Positions 25,016 through 34,437 of a stretch of DNA of 64,000 nucleotides are shown piece after piece. Source of the stretch: Variovorax boronicumulans. Lineage in GTDB: Bacteria; Pseudomonadota; Gammaproteobacteria; Burkholderiales; Burkholderiaceae_C. Each line of letters starts with the position of its first letter. Position 1 is the stretch's first letter. Location: positions 210,003-274,002 of the forward strand of contig NZ_JAAAFX010000014.1 of assembly GCF_019352895.1 (NCBI RefSeq), in the 5' to 3' direction. The notes under the pieces are model-generated. The model saw only the letters and a program-made list of their open reading frames with translations. It did not search any database and was not told the DNA's origin. The translations under genes and the position numbers were made by a program.

Positions 25016-27592
25016 ATGGCCTCTCGCAACAGGGCGCAGCCGCGCCCCTTCCTGCCCTCGTCGTCTCCGTTCAAGCGCCACGCGCTGGCGCTGGCCTTCG
25101 CGCCGCTCGGTGCGCTGGTCGCGCCCGCGCTGCTCGTCGCGCCGGCGACCGCGTTCGCGCAGCCCGCGGCCTCGCGTGACTACCGCATCGCCGCGGGCCC
25201 GCTGGAAGACGCGCTGAACCACTTCGGGCGTGCGTCGGGCATCCTGCTGTCTTTCTCCACCGAGACCACGGAAGGCCTGCGCAGCGCCGGGCTGCAGGGC
25301 AGCCACAGCGTGCGCAGCGGGCTCGACGGATTGCTGGCCGGCACCGGCGTCGAAGCGCTGGCGCAGCCCAACGGCAGCTACGTGCTGCGCCGGCGGCCGG
25401 CCGCGCAGGCGACCGCGGCGACGCGCGGTGCCGAGGCCGCGACCTCGGCGCGCACGCTGGCCGAGGTGCGCGTCGAGGCCCGCCGTGCCGCCGACGGCAC
25501 CACCGAAGGCAGCGGCTCGTACACCAGCCGCGTGACCAGCATCGCCTCGAAGACCGACCAGTCCTTCCGCGAGATCCCGCAGTCGGTGTCGGTGGTCCCG
25601 CGCGAGCAACTTGACGACTGGCAGATCAGCGACATCCGCAGTGCACTGGACGCTGCGCCCGGCATCACCACGACGCGCCTGAATTTCGAGGCGTCCTATT
25701 TCTATTCCCGTGGCTTCCAGATCGACAGCGTGCAGATCGACGGCGGCGCGCCGCTGAATGTGGCCAGCTACACCTACAACGCCAACCAGGACATGGCCTT
25801 CTACGACCGCGTGGAAGTGATGCGTGGGGCTTCGGGCCTGCTCGGCGGTGTCGGTGATCCGGGTGGCATCGTCAACTTGGCGCGCAAGAAGCCGCTGGCC
25901 GAACCGCACCTGACCGTCGAGCAGTCGGTCGGCCGCTGGAACAACTACCGCACCATGATCGATGCCACCGGACCGCTGGCCGCCGAAGGCCGGGTTCGCG
26001 GACGGGCGGTGCTCTCCTATGTGGATCGGGACTATTCCATCGACATCAAGAGCACGCGCGCGCCCGCCCTCTATGGCGTGGTCGAAGCGGATCTGACGCC
26101 CGATACGCTGCTGACCGCGGGTGCGAGCCATGGCCGGATCAAGACCACCGGCGTTGGCGGCGGCGACGTGCCCCGCTACAGCGATGGCAGCGACATCGGG
26201 CTGCCGCGCAACACCAGCTACACGCAGCCGTGGGCCAAAGGCGATCGAAAGAACACCGAGTACTTTGCCCAGCTGGAACACAGCTTCGCCAACCGGTGGA
26301 AACTCAAGCTCAACCTCACGCACACCAAGTCCGACTACGAAGGCGGCACGGCCTTCGGCTACGGCGCGCTCGATGCGGCGACGGGGACCGGTGTCTATTG
26401 GTACGGAGGCGGCCACTACAGCTACGCAAACACGCAGGACGTGGCCGACCTGAGTCTGGCCGGCACCTTCTCCCTGCTCGGCCGCACCCACGAATTCCTG
26501 GTGGGAGCGGACCGCCAGAAGGTCAAGAGCTTCTGGAATGTAGGCTACTCACCCGACGCGACCGGCGTCGTCGACATCGACCCCTACCGCCCCGGTTCAT
26601 GGACGCCTGCGGCTGCAGGCCCTGACTCGCGACGCTACAACCCATGGGGCCAGGAGCAGTACGGCGGCTACGGTGTGCTTCGGCTGCATCCGACCGACCG
26701 GCTGCACGTGATCTTAGGAGCGCGTGTGGCGAAGTACCGGTTCGACCAAATCTACGAGTCGCTGAACCCCGTCTCTGGCGCGTGGGCGCTGTCCTCCGGA
26801 AGCCAGTTCAAGGAGCCGACCAAGACGACGCCGTATGGCGGTGTCATCTATGACCTGAACGGCCAATGGTCTGCCTATGCGAGTTATTCCGCCATCCTGA
26901 AGCCGCAGGCCCTGCGCAAGGCGGGCCCGCCACCGGGCAACTCGCTCGCGCCCATCGAAGGCAAGAGCTACGAGGCCGGCTTGAAGGGCGAACTGGCCGA
27001 CGGCCGGCTCAATGCGACGCTGAGCGTGTTCAACGTCGAACGCACCGGGACCGCGGTGATCGACACGCGCTATCCATCCGACTCCGAGCTCTGGGCCGGC
27101 AGCTGCTGCTATCTGCCGCAGGGCAAAGTCACGAGCCGCGGCTTCGACGTGGAACTGGGCGGCGAAGTCGCCCGCGGCTGGCAGGTGGCTGCCGGCTACA
27201 CCTTCGCGCGCACGAAGGACAAGGAGGTGGGAGCGGCCTACAGCAGCATCACGCCCAAGCACCTTTTCAAGGTGTCGACGGCCTACACGCTGCCCGGCGA
27301 ACTCTCGCGCTGGAAGGTCGGCGGCAGCGCCCACATCCAGAGCAGCCACTACGTGAAGGACACGCTCTACGACGCGGACTACAACGCGCTGGGCACCTAC
27401 GACTTCACGCAGGGCGGCTACACCGTGCTCAACGCGATGGTGCAGTACCGCATCGACCCGCGCTGGACGCTGGCGCTCAACGTCAACAACCTGGGCGACA
27501 AGGTCTACTACCAGACGGTCGGCTACGCGAGCGGCGGCAACTTCTACGGCACGCCGCGCGAATGGCTGCTGACGCTGCGCGGCACCTTCTGA
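25016..27592 (+). CDS. TonB-dependent siderophore receptor with signalling domain, module A
   Basis: An 858-residue outer-membrane transducer. The signal peptide ends about residue 48 (ATAFA); the STN signalling domain is 56-126 (YRIAAGPLEDALNHF to NGSYVLRRRP); a TonB-box-like TLAEVRVEA is near 148; the plug starts at REIPQSVSVVPREQL; and the barrel ends in the usual Phe (LTLRGTF). The TTEGSGSYTSR linker before the plug is typical of FhuE/FoxA/FpvA-like receptors for hydroxamate or mixed siderophores. The start at 25016 leaves a plausible signal peptide. The middle of the barrel has looser codon use than both ends. Confidence 0.94.
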   Translation: MASRNRAQPRPFLPSSSPFKRHALALAFAPLGALVAPALLVAPATAFAQPAASRDYRIAAGPLEDALNHFGRASGILLSFSTETTEGLRSAGLQGSHSVRSGLDGLLAGTGVEALAQPNGSYVLRRRPAAQATAATRGAEAATSARTLAEVRVEARRAADGTTEGSGSYTSRVTSIASKTDQSFREIPQSVSVVPREQLDDWQISDIRSALDAAPGITTTRLNFEASYFYSRGFQIDSVQIDGGAPLNVASYTYNANQDMAFYDRVEVMRGASGLLGGVGDPGGIVNLARKKPLAEPHLTVEQSVGRWNNYRTMIDATGPLAAEGRVRGRAVLSYVDRDYSIDIKSTRAPALYGVVEADLTPDTLLTAGASHGRIKTTGVGGGDVPRYSDGSDIGLPRNTSYTQPWAKGDRKNTEYFAQLEHSFANRWKLKLNLTHTKSDYEGGTAFGYGALDAATGTGVYWYGGGHYSYANTQDVADLSLAGTFSLLGRTHEFLVGADRQKVKSFWNVGYSPDATGVVDIDPYRPGSWTPAAAGPDSRRYNPWGQEQYGGYGVLRLHPTDRLHVILGARVAKYRFDQIYESLNPVSGAWALSSGSQFKEPTKTTPYGGVIYDLNGQWSAYASYSAILKPQALRKAGPPPGNSLAPIEGKSYEAGLKGELADGRLNATLSVFNVERTGTAVIDTRYPSDSELWAGSCCYLPQGKVTSRGFDVELGGEVARGWQVAAGYTFARTKDKEVGAAYSSITPKHLFKVSTAYTLPGELSRWKVGGSAHIQSSHYVKDTLYDADYNALGTYDFTQGGYTVLNAMVQYRIDPRWTLALNVNNLGDKVYYQTVGYASGGNFYGTPREWLLTLRGTF

Positions 27593-27614
27593 TCGATGGC
27601 CGGGCGGTCGGGTT

Positions 27615-27640
27615 TAAAATGAGAATAATTCTTATTTGAT
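27615..27640 (+). promoter_or_regulatory. Fur-box promoter of module B sigma gene
   Basis: The -10-like TAAAAT (27615-27620) is followed by GAGAATAATTCTTATTTGAT (27621-27640), with core palindrome AGAAT-A-ATTCT. The same GAGAATAATTCTTATTTG string recurs at module E. Confidence 0.75.
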
Positions 27641-27669
27641 GGCGGTCCGTGCCGCCGTGCACCGCCGCC

Positions 27670-28200
27670 ATGTCCGCCGCCGAACCCGCCCTGCATCCGC
27701 ACCTCCGCGCGCTCTACAGCGCGCACCACGGCTGGCTGCAGGGCTGGCTGCGCAAGAAGCTGGGCAACGCCTTCGACGCGGCCGACCTGGCGCAGGACAC
27801 TTTCGTGCGGCTGCTCTCGGCCCCCGAGGACACGCCCGAGAAACAGGCCGACTGGCAGCTGCGTGAGCCGCGCGCCTACCTGACGCTGATCGCCAAGCGG
27901 CTGATGGCCAACCTCTACCGCCGGCGTTCGCTCGAGCAGGCCTACCTCGAGGCGCTGGGCGCGATGCCCGAGCCGATGGCGCCGTCGCCCGAGCAGCAGG
28001 CCATCATCCTCGAGACGCTGCAGGAGATCGACGCCATGCTCGACGGCCTGGCGCCGGCCGTGCGCCAGGCCTTCCTGCTGGCGCAGCTCGAAGGCCTGGG
28101 CTATGCGGAGATCGCGGCGAGGCTCGCGGTGAGCGAGCGCACCGTCAAGCGCTACATGGCCGAGGCGATGGCGCGCTGCATCCTGCTGACCAGCGAATGA
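27670..28200 (+). CDS. FecI-type ECF sigma factor, module B
   Basis: A 176-residue sigma factor. Region 2 contains HHGWLQGWLRKKLGNAFDAA and DLAQDTFVRLL; region 4 contains GLGYAEIAARLAVSERTVKRYM. At the DNA level it is very similar to the sigma genes of modules E and F across the region 2 segment, pointing to duplication. The ATG at 27670 (MSAAEPAL) is preferred to a GTG 21 bases earlier. Its TGA overlaps the next ATG. Its C-terminus CILLTSE is shared in style with module D. Confidence 0.93.
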   Translation: MSAAEPALHPHLRALYSAHHGWLQGWLRKKLGNAFDAADLAQDTFVRLLSAPEDTPEKQADWQLREPRAYLTLIAKRLMANLYRRRSLEQAYLEALGAMPEPMAPSPEQQAIILETLQEIDAMLDGLAPAVRQAFLLAQLEGLGYAEIAARLAVSERTVKRYMAEAMARCILLTSE

Positions 28201-29171
28201 GCGCCATCCACGAGGACGTGGCCCTTCAGGCCGCGCAATGGTTCTTCCTGCTGAACTCCGGCGAGGCCACGGCCGCCGACCGCCGGCGCTGGGCGCACTG
28301 GCGCGCGGCCGACCCCACGCACGACCTCGCCTGGCAGCGCGCCGAGCGCGTGAGCCTCAAGTTCGACCTGCTGCCCCGCACGCTGGCCGCGCCGGTGCTC
28401 GGCCGTGCGGCGCGGGCCGACCGCCGCGCGACCGTGAAGGCGCTGGCGCTGCTGGTCGCGGCCGTGCCCGCGGGCTGGCTGGCCTGGCGCAGCGTGTCCG
28501 CGCGCGAGTGGCTGGCCGCGCACCGCACCGCGACCGGCGAACGGCGCGAACTGCGGCTGCCCGACGGCACGCGCCTGGTGCTCAACACCGCCACCGCGCT
28601 CGACGTGGCCTACGACGAGCACCTGCGCCTGCTGCGCCTGCGCGCGGGCGAGATCCTGGTCGAGACCGCGCCCGATGCGGTGCCGCCCGATCACCCCGCC
28701 TACCGACCGCTGGTGGTCGAGACCGCGCAGGGCCGGCTGCGCGCGCTGGGCACGCGCTTCGTGGTGCGGCAATTCGATGGGGGGCGCAGCCACGTCGCGG
28801 TGCTCGAAGGCGCGGTCGAGGTGCGGCCGGAGCGCGCCGCCGACCGGCCGGTGGTGGTGCAGGCGGGCGAGCAGGCCGGCTTCTCGTCGGCATCCGTGGA
28901 GGCCGTCACCGCAGCCGGGCCGCAGGCCGACGACTGGTCGCGCGGCATCCTGCGCGCGCGCGACATGCGGCTGCAGGATTTCGTGGCCGAGCTGGGCCGC
29001 TACCGGCCCGGTGTGCTGCGCTGCGACCCGGCCGTGGCCGCGCTGCGCATCTCCGGCGTGTTCCAGCTGCGCGACACCGGCCCGGTGCTCGACAGCCTGC
29101 CGCAGGCGCTGCCGGTGGACGTGCTGTATCGCACGCGCTACTGGGTGACGGTGGTCGCACCGGGCACCTGA
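28197..29171 (+). CDS. FecR-type anti-sigma/sensor protein, module B
   Basis: A 324-residue FecR protein. The sigma-binding domain is AAQWFFLLNSGEATAADRRRWAHWRAADPTHDLAWQ; the membrane helix is around 81-96 (ALALLVAAVPAGWLAW); periplasmic blocks are TGERRELRLPDGTRLVLNT, LRALGTRFVVRQ and the C-terminal FVAELGRYRPGVLRCDPAVAALRISG. The last strand LPVDVLYRTRYWVTVV should pair with the receptor STN domain. Its start lies within the sigma stop codon (ATGA), which keeps the two at matched levels. Confidence 0.93.
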   Translation: MSAIHEDVALQAAQWFFLLNSGEATAADRRRWAHWRAADPTHDLAWQRAERVSLKFDLLPRTLAAPVLGRAARADRRATVKALALLVAAVPAGWLAWRSVSAREWLAAHRTATGERRELRLPDGTRLVLNTATALDVAYDEHLRLLRLRAGEILVETAPDAVPPDHPAYRPLVVETAQGRLRALGTRFVVRQFDGGRSHVAVLEGAVEVRPERAADRPVVVQAGEQAGFSSASVEAVTAAGPQADDWSRGILRARDMRLQDFVAELGRYRPGVLRCDPAVAALRISGVFQLRDTGPVLDSLPQALPVDVLYRTRYWVTVVAPGT

Positions 29172-29205
29172 AGCCGGTCGCGGCGCGACGTGTCGCCACG
29201 CAGCG

Positions 29206-29234
29206 GCGCTTTTTTTCGACGGGCCGTGTCCCTT
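29206..29234 (+). promoter_or_regulatory. Candidate FecI-type promoter of receptor B
   Basis: Seven T residues (29210-29216), 10 bases, then TGTCCCTTTT (29227-29236), matching the -10 side of the E. coli fecA promoter (TGTCCTTTT). The -35 position (GCGCTT, 29206-29211) is a poor match. Confidence 0.5.
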
Positions 29235-29247
29235 TTCCCGCTCTCGC

Positions 29248-29279
29248 GTGTGAAGCCTTGAGGAACAACAACTTCACAC
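29248..29279. repeat. Short inverted repeat in the leader of receptor B
   Basis: GTGTGAAG (29248-29255) and CTTCACAC (29272-29279) form a perfect 8-bp stem with a 16-base loop, 20 bases before the receptor ATG. It may be a leader hairpin or a regulator site. Confidence 0.5.
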
Positions 29280-29298
29280 CTTTCCGGAGAGAGAAATC

Positions 29299-31779
29299 AT
29301 GGCCCGCCGCCGACCTTCCGCTTTCGTTCGTCACACCCCTTCGCACCGTGTGCTCTCGCTGGCCGTCCACGCGGCCGTGCTGGCCATGGGCTTCGCATCG
29401 ACCGGTGCCTCGGCGCAGCCGGCCGCATCCGCCACAGCGGCGCCTGAAGCGCAGAAGGTCTACCGCATCGCCGCCGGCCCGCTCGACGAGGCGCTGGGCG
29501 GCTTCGCGGCCGCGGCCGGCGTGAGCATCACCGTGCCGCCCGCCCTGGTGCAGGGCAAGAGCACGCGCGGCCTCGACGGCGGCTTCACCGTGCGCGACGG
29601 CTTCGCGCGCCTGCTGGCCGGCTCGGGCCTCGAGGTGACCGGCGGCACGGGCGGTGCCTTCGCGCTGCGCCGCGCGGTGGCCGGCGACACCGAGGCCAGC
29701 GGCACCACCCTGGCCTCGGTCACCGTGACGGCCCAGGCCGAACGCGCGGCCACCACCGCGGGCACACGTTCGTATGCGACGCGCGCCACGACCATCGGCA
29801 AGACCGAGCAGGCGATCAAGGACATTCCGCAATCGGTCAGCGTCGTCACGCGCCAGCGCATGGACGACCAGAACCTGCTGAGTCTCAGCGACGTGGTGAA
29901 CAACACCACGGGCCTGGTCGCCACGCAGGGCATGGGCGCGGGCATCGCGGTGACCGCGCGCGGCTTCCTGCTCGACACCATGCAGTACGACGGCGTCGCC
30001 GTGCCGCGCAACACCTACTCGCTGGGCAACTGGGGCAGCGAGTCGCTGGTGTTCTACGACCGCGTTGAGGTGCTGCGCGGCGCCGCCGGCCTGCTGCAGG
30101 GCGCGGGCAGCCCCGGCGGCGCGATCAACTTCGTGCGCAAGCGCGGCCAGGCCGAACGCACCGTGAGCCTGACCGGCAAGGCCGGCTCGTGGGACCGCTA
30201 CGGCGTGCAGCTCGATGCCGGCGGCCCGCTCAATGCCGAGGGCACGCTGCGCGGTCGCCTGGTGCTCGACGAGGACCGCGGCCACTCCTTCATCGACAGC
30301 GTGTGGAACCGCACGCGCTCCAGCTACGCCGCGCTCGACTACGACATCGATGCCGACACCACGGTCGGCCTCGGTGTGAGCAACAAGCACAGCCGTTCGC
30401 GCCCCACCTTCATCGGCCTGCCGCGCTATCGCGACACCCGCGACATCGGCCTGCCGCGCTCGACCTTCACCGGCGCGAACTGGAACCGGGCCTACAACGA
30501 CCAGACCAGCGTCTATGCGGACCTCGAGCACCGCTTCAACGACCGCTGGGTGTTCAAGGCTTCCGCACTCGGCATGAACGAGACGAACAGCTCGGTGCAC
30601 CAGCGCATCGCGGGCGTCGTCAACGCCGACGGCAGCGGCCCCAACTATGGCGACTTCGCCACCGACCTGCGCGGCCAGCAACGCGGGCTGGACGTCTACC
30701 TGCGCGGCCGCTTCGAGGCGCTGGCGATGCCGCACGAAGTCGTGATCGGCGCCAACTACTCGAAGTACACCACCGACGATGCCTATGCGCGGGCCTGGAC
30801 GCCGGGCGTCAACGTGTTCGACATCGACCACGACCGGCCGCAGCAGGACTACGCCAGCATCGCCGCGCGCGGGTCCAGCACCCGAAGCAGCTACGACGTG
30901 CGGCAGAAGGGCCTCTACGGCACCTGGCGCGCCGGCCTGACCGACTCGCTCACGGCCGTCGTCGGCGCCCGCGCGAGCTGGTACGACTCGGTGTACGCGC
31001 AGCCCCTCGACGACTACCGCAGCCCCAGCAGCGCCTCGGGCAAGGTCACGCCCTATGTCGGCCTGGTGCAGGCGTTGAACAAGCAGTGGTCGGCCTACGC
31101 CAGCTACACCGACGTCTTCGAGCCGCAGACCGCGCGCACCGCGGCCGGCGAGGTGCTCAAGCCGGTGCTCGGCAGCAACTACGAACTGGGCCTCAAGGGC
31201 GAGCTGATGGACGGGCGGGTGAACGCCTCCTTTGCCGTCTTCCGCTACGACCACAAGAACCGCGCCGTAACCGACTTCGCATCGGGCTTCGCCTGCGACG
31301 GCTGGTACTGCTCGAACGCCTCGGGCAAGGTGCGCAGCCAGGGCTTCGAGGCCGAGCTCAGCGGCGAGGTGCTGCGCGGCCTGCAGCTTGCGGCGGGCTA
31401 CACCTTCAACACGACCCGGTACCTGGAAGACGCGCAATACAAGGGCCAGGTCTTCAGCACCTGGACGCCCAAGCACCTGGTGCGCGTGTGGGCCGACTAC
31501 CGGCTGCCGGGCGCCTGGAGCCGGCTCAGCATCGGCGGCGGCGTGAACCTGCAGAGCCGCGCGCTGAGCTTCGACCGTGCCTTCCAGGTGCCGGGCTTCG
31601 CCGTGTGGGGCGCCCGCATCGCCTACCAGGCGACGCCGACCGTGTCGGTCGCAGTCAACTTGAACAACGTGTTCGACAAGCGCTACTACATCCCCTCGTA
31701 CAACGGCACGGACGGCAGCAACTACTACGGCGACCCGCGCAACGTGATGTTCACGTTGAAGTACACGCCGAAGCTGTGA
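29299..31779 (+). CDS. TonB-dependent siderophore receptor with signalling domain, module B
   Basis: An 826-residue transducer. The signal peptide ends near residue 39 (TGASA), STN is about 55-125 (YRIAAGPLDEALGGFAAAAGVSI), the TonB-box-like segment is LASVTVTAQAE, and the plug starts at KDIPQSVSVVTRQRMDD. Unusually, the last strand is TLKYTPKL: four residues follow the expected aromatic C-terminus (Tyr), so the sorting signal for the outer-membrane assembly machinery is not terminal. A GGAGAGAG ribosome site precedes the ATG. It is convergent with receptor C, with a hairpin between them. Confidence 0.94.
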   Translation: MARRRPSAFVRHTPSHRVLSLAVHAAVLAMGFASTGASAQPAASATAAPEAQKVYRIAAGPLDEALGGFAAAAGVSITVPPALVQGKSTRGLDGGFTVRDGFARLLAGSGLEVTGGTGGAFALRRAVAGDTEASGTTLASVTVTAQAERAATTAGTRSYATRATTIGKTEQAIKDIPQSVSVVTRQRMDDQNLLSLSDVVNNTTGLVATQGMGAGIAVTARGFLLDTMQYDGVAVPRNTYSLGNWGSESLVFYDRVEVLRGAAGLLQGAGSPGGAINFVRKRGQAERTVSLTGKAGSWDRYGVQLDAGGPLNAEGTLRGRLVLDEDRGHSFIDSVWNRTRSSYAALDYDIDADTTVGLGVSNKHSRSRPTFIGLPRYRDTRDIGLPRSTFTGANWNRAYNDQTSVYADLEHRFNDRWVFKASALGMNETNSSVHQRIAGVVNADGSGPNYGDFATDLRGQQRGLDVYLRGRFEALAMPHEVVIGANYSKYTTDDAYARAWTPGVNVFDIDHDRPQQDYASIAARGSSTRSSYDVRQKGLYGTWRAGLTDSLTAVVGARASWYDSVYAQPLDDYRSPSSASGKVTPYVGLVQALNKQWSAYASYTDVFEPQTARTAAGEVLKPVLGSNYELGLKGELMDGRVNASFAVFRYDHKNRAVTDFASGFACDGWYCSNASGKVRSQGFEAELSGEVLRGLQLAAGYTFNTTRYLEDAQYKGQVFSTWTPKHLVRVWADYRLPGAWSRLSIGGGVNLQSRALSFDRAFQVPGFAVWGARIAYQATPTVSVAVNLNNVFDKRYYIPSYNGTDGSNYYGDPRNVMFTLKYTPKL

Positions 31780-31785
31780 GCCGAC

Positions 31786-31811
31786 CTCGACGCCCGATTC
31801 CAGGCGTCGAG
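31786..31811. terminator. Bidirectional hairpin between receptors B and C
   Basis: A perfect 9-bp stem CTCGACGCC (31786-31794) / GGCGTCGAG (31803-31811) with an 8-base loop fills most of the 39-bp gap between the two convergent stop codons. There is no T-tract. Confidence 0.6.
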
Positions 31812-31818
31812 ATCGTCC

Positions 31819-34341
31819 TCAGAACCTGCCGCGCAGGCTCACCGTCGCGCTGCGCGGCTCGCCGTAGAAGTTGCCCCAGGCCGGCGCGCCGATGGTCTGG
31901 TAGTAGGTCTTGTCGAACAAATTGGCCACGTTGAGCGAAGCCGACCAGTGGCGGTTGATCTGGTAGCCGATGCGCGCGCCCCAGACCGCGTACGAGGCCT
32001 GTTCCAGCGTGATCGCGCCGGTGGTGCGCGTGCTGGCGGTCTGGAAGTTCACGCCGCCGCCCAGCGTCCAGGCGTTGAGCGCGCCGGGCAGGCGGTAGTC
32101 GGTCCACACGCGCAGCATGTGCTTGGGCGAGTAGGTGCTGGCGAAATCGATGCCGGCGTTGGCGGTGTTGTCCAGGTACTTGAAGTGGTTGAGCGTGTAG
32201 CCGCCGAACACCTGCCAGCCGCGCGCCAGCTCGCCGCTGATCTCGGCATCCAGGCCCTGGCTGCGCACCTTGCCGGTGGACACCGAGCAGTAGGTGCTGT
32301 GGGTGCAGACGTTGACGAGGTCTTCCTGCGCGCGGTTGTTCTGGTCGATGTGGAACAGCGCGAGCGAGGCATTGACCTTGCCGTCGAACAGCTCGCCCTT
32401 TAGGCCCGCTTCGTAGTTGCGGCCCTTGATGGGCGGCAGCAGGTCGCCGGCGGCCGTCATCGCGTTCTGCGGCTGGAAGATGTCGGCATAGCTCACATAG
32501 GCCGACCACTGCGGGTTCAGCGCGTAGACCAGGCCGCCGTAGGGCGTGAACACGCCGCTCTCGCGGAAGGGATCGCTGGTGTCGGCACCGGTTGCGCGGT
32601 CGCGGGTGCTGCCCGTGTAGCGGGTGACGCGCGCACCGGCGACCAGCGTCAACGGGTCGCTGAGGCTCAGGCGCGCCACGCCGTAGGCGCCCGATTGCGT
32701 CATGCGCGTGATGGCGTCGCCGCCGCGGTAGCTGTTGGCGGCGAAGGTGGCGGCGCTGGGTTCGGCGATGGCCGAGACCGGGTCGAACACATTGTTGGCC
32801 ACGCCCACCATCTGGATCAGCGCGAAGTCGCTGTGGTTGACCATGCGGCCGGTGTTGGCGCCGAAGCTCAGCGAATGCCGCCGGCCGAAGGCGTCGAACT
32901 TGCCGTCGACGGCAAGGTCCAGCGTCTTGTTGTCGGTCTCGAAGTCGAACAGGCCGCCGTACATCACGTTGCCGGCCAGCGTGCGCGGGTTGACGGCGCC
33001 GAGCGCGAAGGCGTACTTGATGTCGTGCTGCTCGCGCACGTAGCCGGCCGTGAGCTTGAGCGACCAGTCGACATCGAAGCGATGGGCGAGTTCGGCGAAG
33101 ACGGTGCTCTGCTCGCTGTTCCAGCGATTCCAGTCGGCCATCAGCGCGGTCGATCGGCGCAGGTGCAGGTCGGCGCCGTTGCTGTAGCGCGGCAGGCCCT
33201 GGAAGAAGGGCGTGGACTTCAGCTTCTCGTGGCTGGCACCGATGGTGAGCAGCGTCCGCGGGCCGATGTCGGCCTCGAGCACGCCGTACAGCACCCCGGT
33301 GCGGCTCTTCGCGGTGTCGTAGAAGTAGTCGCGGTCGTTGGCGCTCGCCACCACGCGGCCGCGCAGCGTGCCGGCCTCGTTGATCGGGCCGCTGGCGTCG
33401 ACCTCGGTGCGCAGGTTGTTCCATGAGCCCGCGCTGGCCGACAGCTGCAACTGCTTCTCGGCCGTCGGCCGCTTGCGCACCATGTTGATGGTGGCGCTGG
33501 GTGCCCCCGCGCCCTGCAGCAGGCCGGTGGCGCCGCGCACCACCTCGACCCGGTCCAGCGTGGCGGCATTGCTCGTGAAGTTGTTGGCCTGCGGGTAGTA
33601 GAAGGCGCGGTTCACGCCATCGAACTGGTAGGTGTCGACGCGGAAGCCGCGCGAGTAGACATAGCGGCCGCCCATCGGGCTGTCGTACATGGTGATGCCG
33701 GTGGTCTGGGCCAGCACCTCGTCGATGGTGTTCAGGTTCTGGTCGTCCATCTTCTGGCGCGTGACGACCGTGATGGACTGCGGGATTTCCTTCAAGGTCT
33801 GCTCGCCCTTGCCGACGGTCACGATGCGGCTGGCGTAGGAGCCCGTGCCTTCGGTGGTCGCGCTGCGCTCGGCCTGCGCGGTGACGCGCACTTCGCTCAG
33901 CGTGTTCGTGCCGGCGTTCCCCGGCGCGGAGGCACTGGCGCCGGGTGGCGACTGGCGCAGCGTGTAGCCGCCACCCGCGCGTGGCACCGCATCGAGCCCC
34001 GTGCCGGCGAGCAGGCGGGCGAAGCCGTCGCCCACCGCATGGCTGCCGCGCAGGCCCGCGGTCTGGCGGCCTTCGGTTAGTGCGGGTTCGAAGGACAGCG
34101 TGACGCCGGCCTGGGCGGCGAAGCGCGAGAGCGCCGGGCCCAGTGCGCCGGCGGGGATGTCGGAGCTGGCGCTGGCGCTGGCGGTGGCCGGCGGGCTGGC
34201 CTGCGCCATCGCACCGCCCGCCGCGCCGAGCGCGAAGGCCAGGCACAGCGTGCGCACGCCCTGGGTCACGGCGCTCGGCGGTGCGGGCATGGAGAGGGAA
34301 GCGAGCCGCGGGCGCGCGGTGCGGGAGGGATGCAATGCCAT
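31819..34341 (-). CDS. TonB-dependent siderophore receptor with signalling domain, module C
   Basis: An 840-residue transducer, the only one of the six on the minus strand. The long N-terminal region ends in a signal sequence around 30-47 (LCLAFALGAAGGAMAQ); STN is about 60-130 (DIPAGALGPALSRFAAQAGVTLSFEP); the TonB box region is LSEVRVTAQAE; the plug starts at KEIPQSITVVTRQKMDDQ. The barrel ends TVSLRGRF with the proper terminal Phe. An internal Met at residue 18 is a possible alternative start closer to the signal peptide. Its fecR and sigma genes lie upstream on the same strand. Confidence 0.94.
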   Translation of the reverse strand: MALHPSRTARPRLASLSMPAPPSAVTQGVRTLCLAFALGAAGGAMAQASPPATASASASSDIPAGALGPALSRFAAQAGVTLSFEPALTEGRQTAGLRGSHAVGDGFARLLAGTGLDAVPRAGGGYTLRQSPPGASASAPGNAGTNTLSEVRVTAQAERSATTEGTGSYASRIVTVGKGEQTLKEIPQSITVVTRQKMDDQNLNTIDEVLAQTTGITMYDSPMGGRYVYSRGFRVDTYQFDGVNRAFYYPQANNFTSNAATLDRVEVVRGATGLLQGAGAPSATINMVRKRPTAEKQLQLSASAGSWNNLRTEVDASGPINEAGTLRGRVVASANDRDYFYDTAKSRTGVLYGVLEADIGPRTLLTIGASHEKLKSTPFFQGLPRYSNGADLHLRRSTALMADWNRWNSEQSTVFAELAHRFDVDWSLKLTAGYVREQHDIKYAFALGAVNPRTLAGNVMYGGLFDFETDNKTLDLAVDGKFDAFGRRHSLSFGANTGRMVNHSDFALIQMVGVANNVFDPVSAIAEPSAATFAANSYRGGDAITRMTQSGAYGVARLSLSDPLTLVAGARVTRYTGSTRDRATGADTSDPFRESGVFTPYGGLVYALNPQWSAYVSYADIFQPQNAMTAAGDLLPPIKGRNYEAGLKGELFDGKVNASLALFHIDQNNRAQEDLVNVCTHSTYCSVSTGKVRSQGLDAEISGELARGWQVFGGYTLNHFKYLDNTANAGIDFASTYSPKHMLRVWTDYRLPGALNAWTLGGGVNFQTASTRTTGAITLEQASYAVWGARIGYQINRHWSASLNVANLFDKTYYQTIGAPAWGNFYGEPRSATVSLRGRF

Positions 34342-34408
34342 GGTTCCTGGGTCCTGTACTTGCCGCGCTCACAGCACGGCTCCATGGCTTGCCCGACGAA
34401 CGCAGGAA

Positions 34409-34437
34409 AAGGGACAGGCGGACGCAAAAAAATTTTC
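34409..34437 (-). promoter_or_regulatory. Candidate FecI-type promoter of receptor C
   Basis: On the minus strand: GAAAAT (34437-34432), exactly 17 bases, TCCCTT (34414-34409), within TGTCCCTTTT. This is the best match in the window to the fecA promoter layout. The -35 element overlaps the fecR stop codon. Confidence 0.6.
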
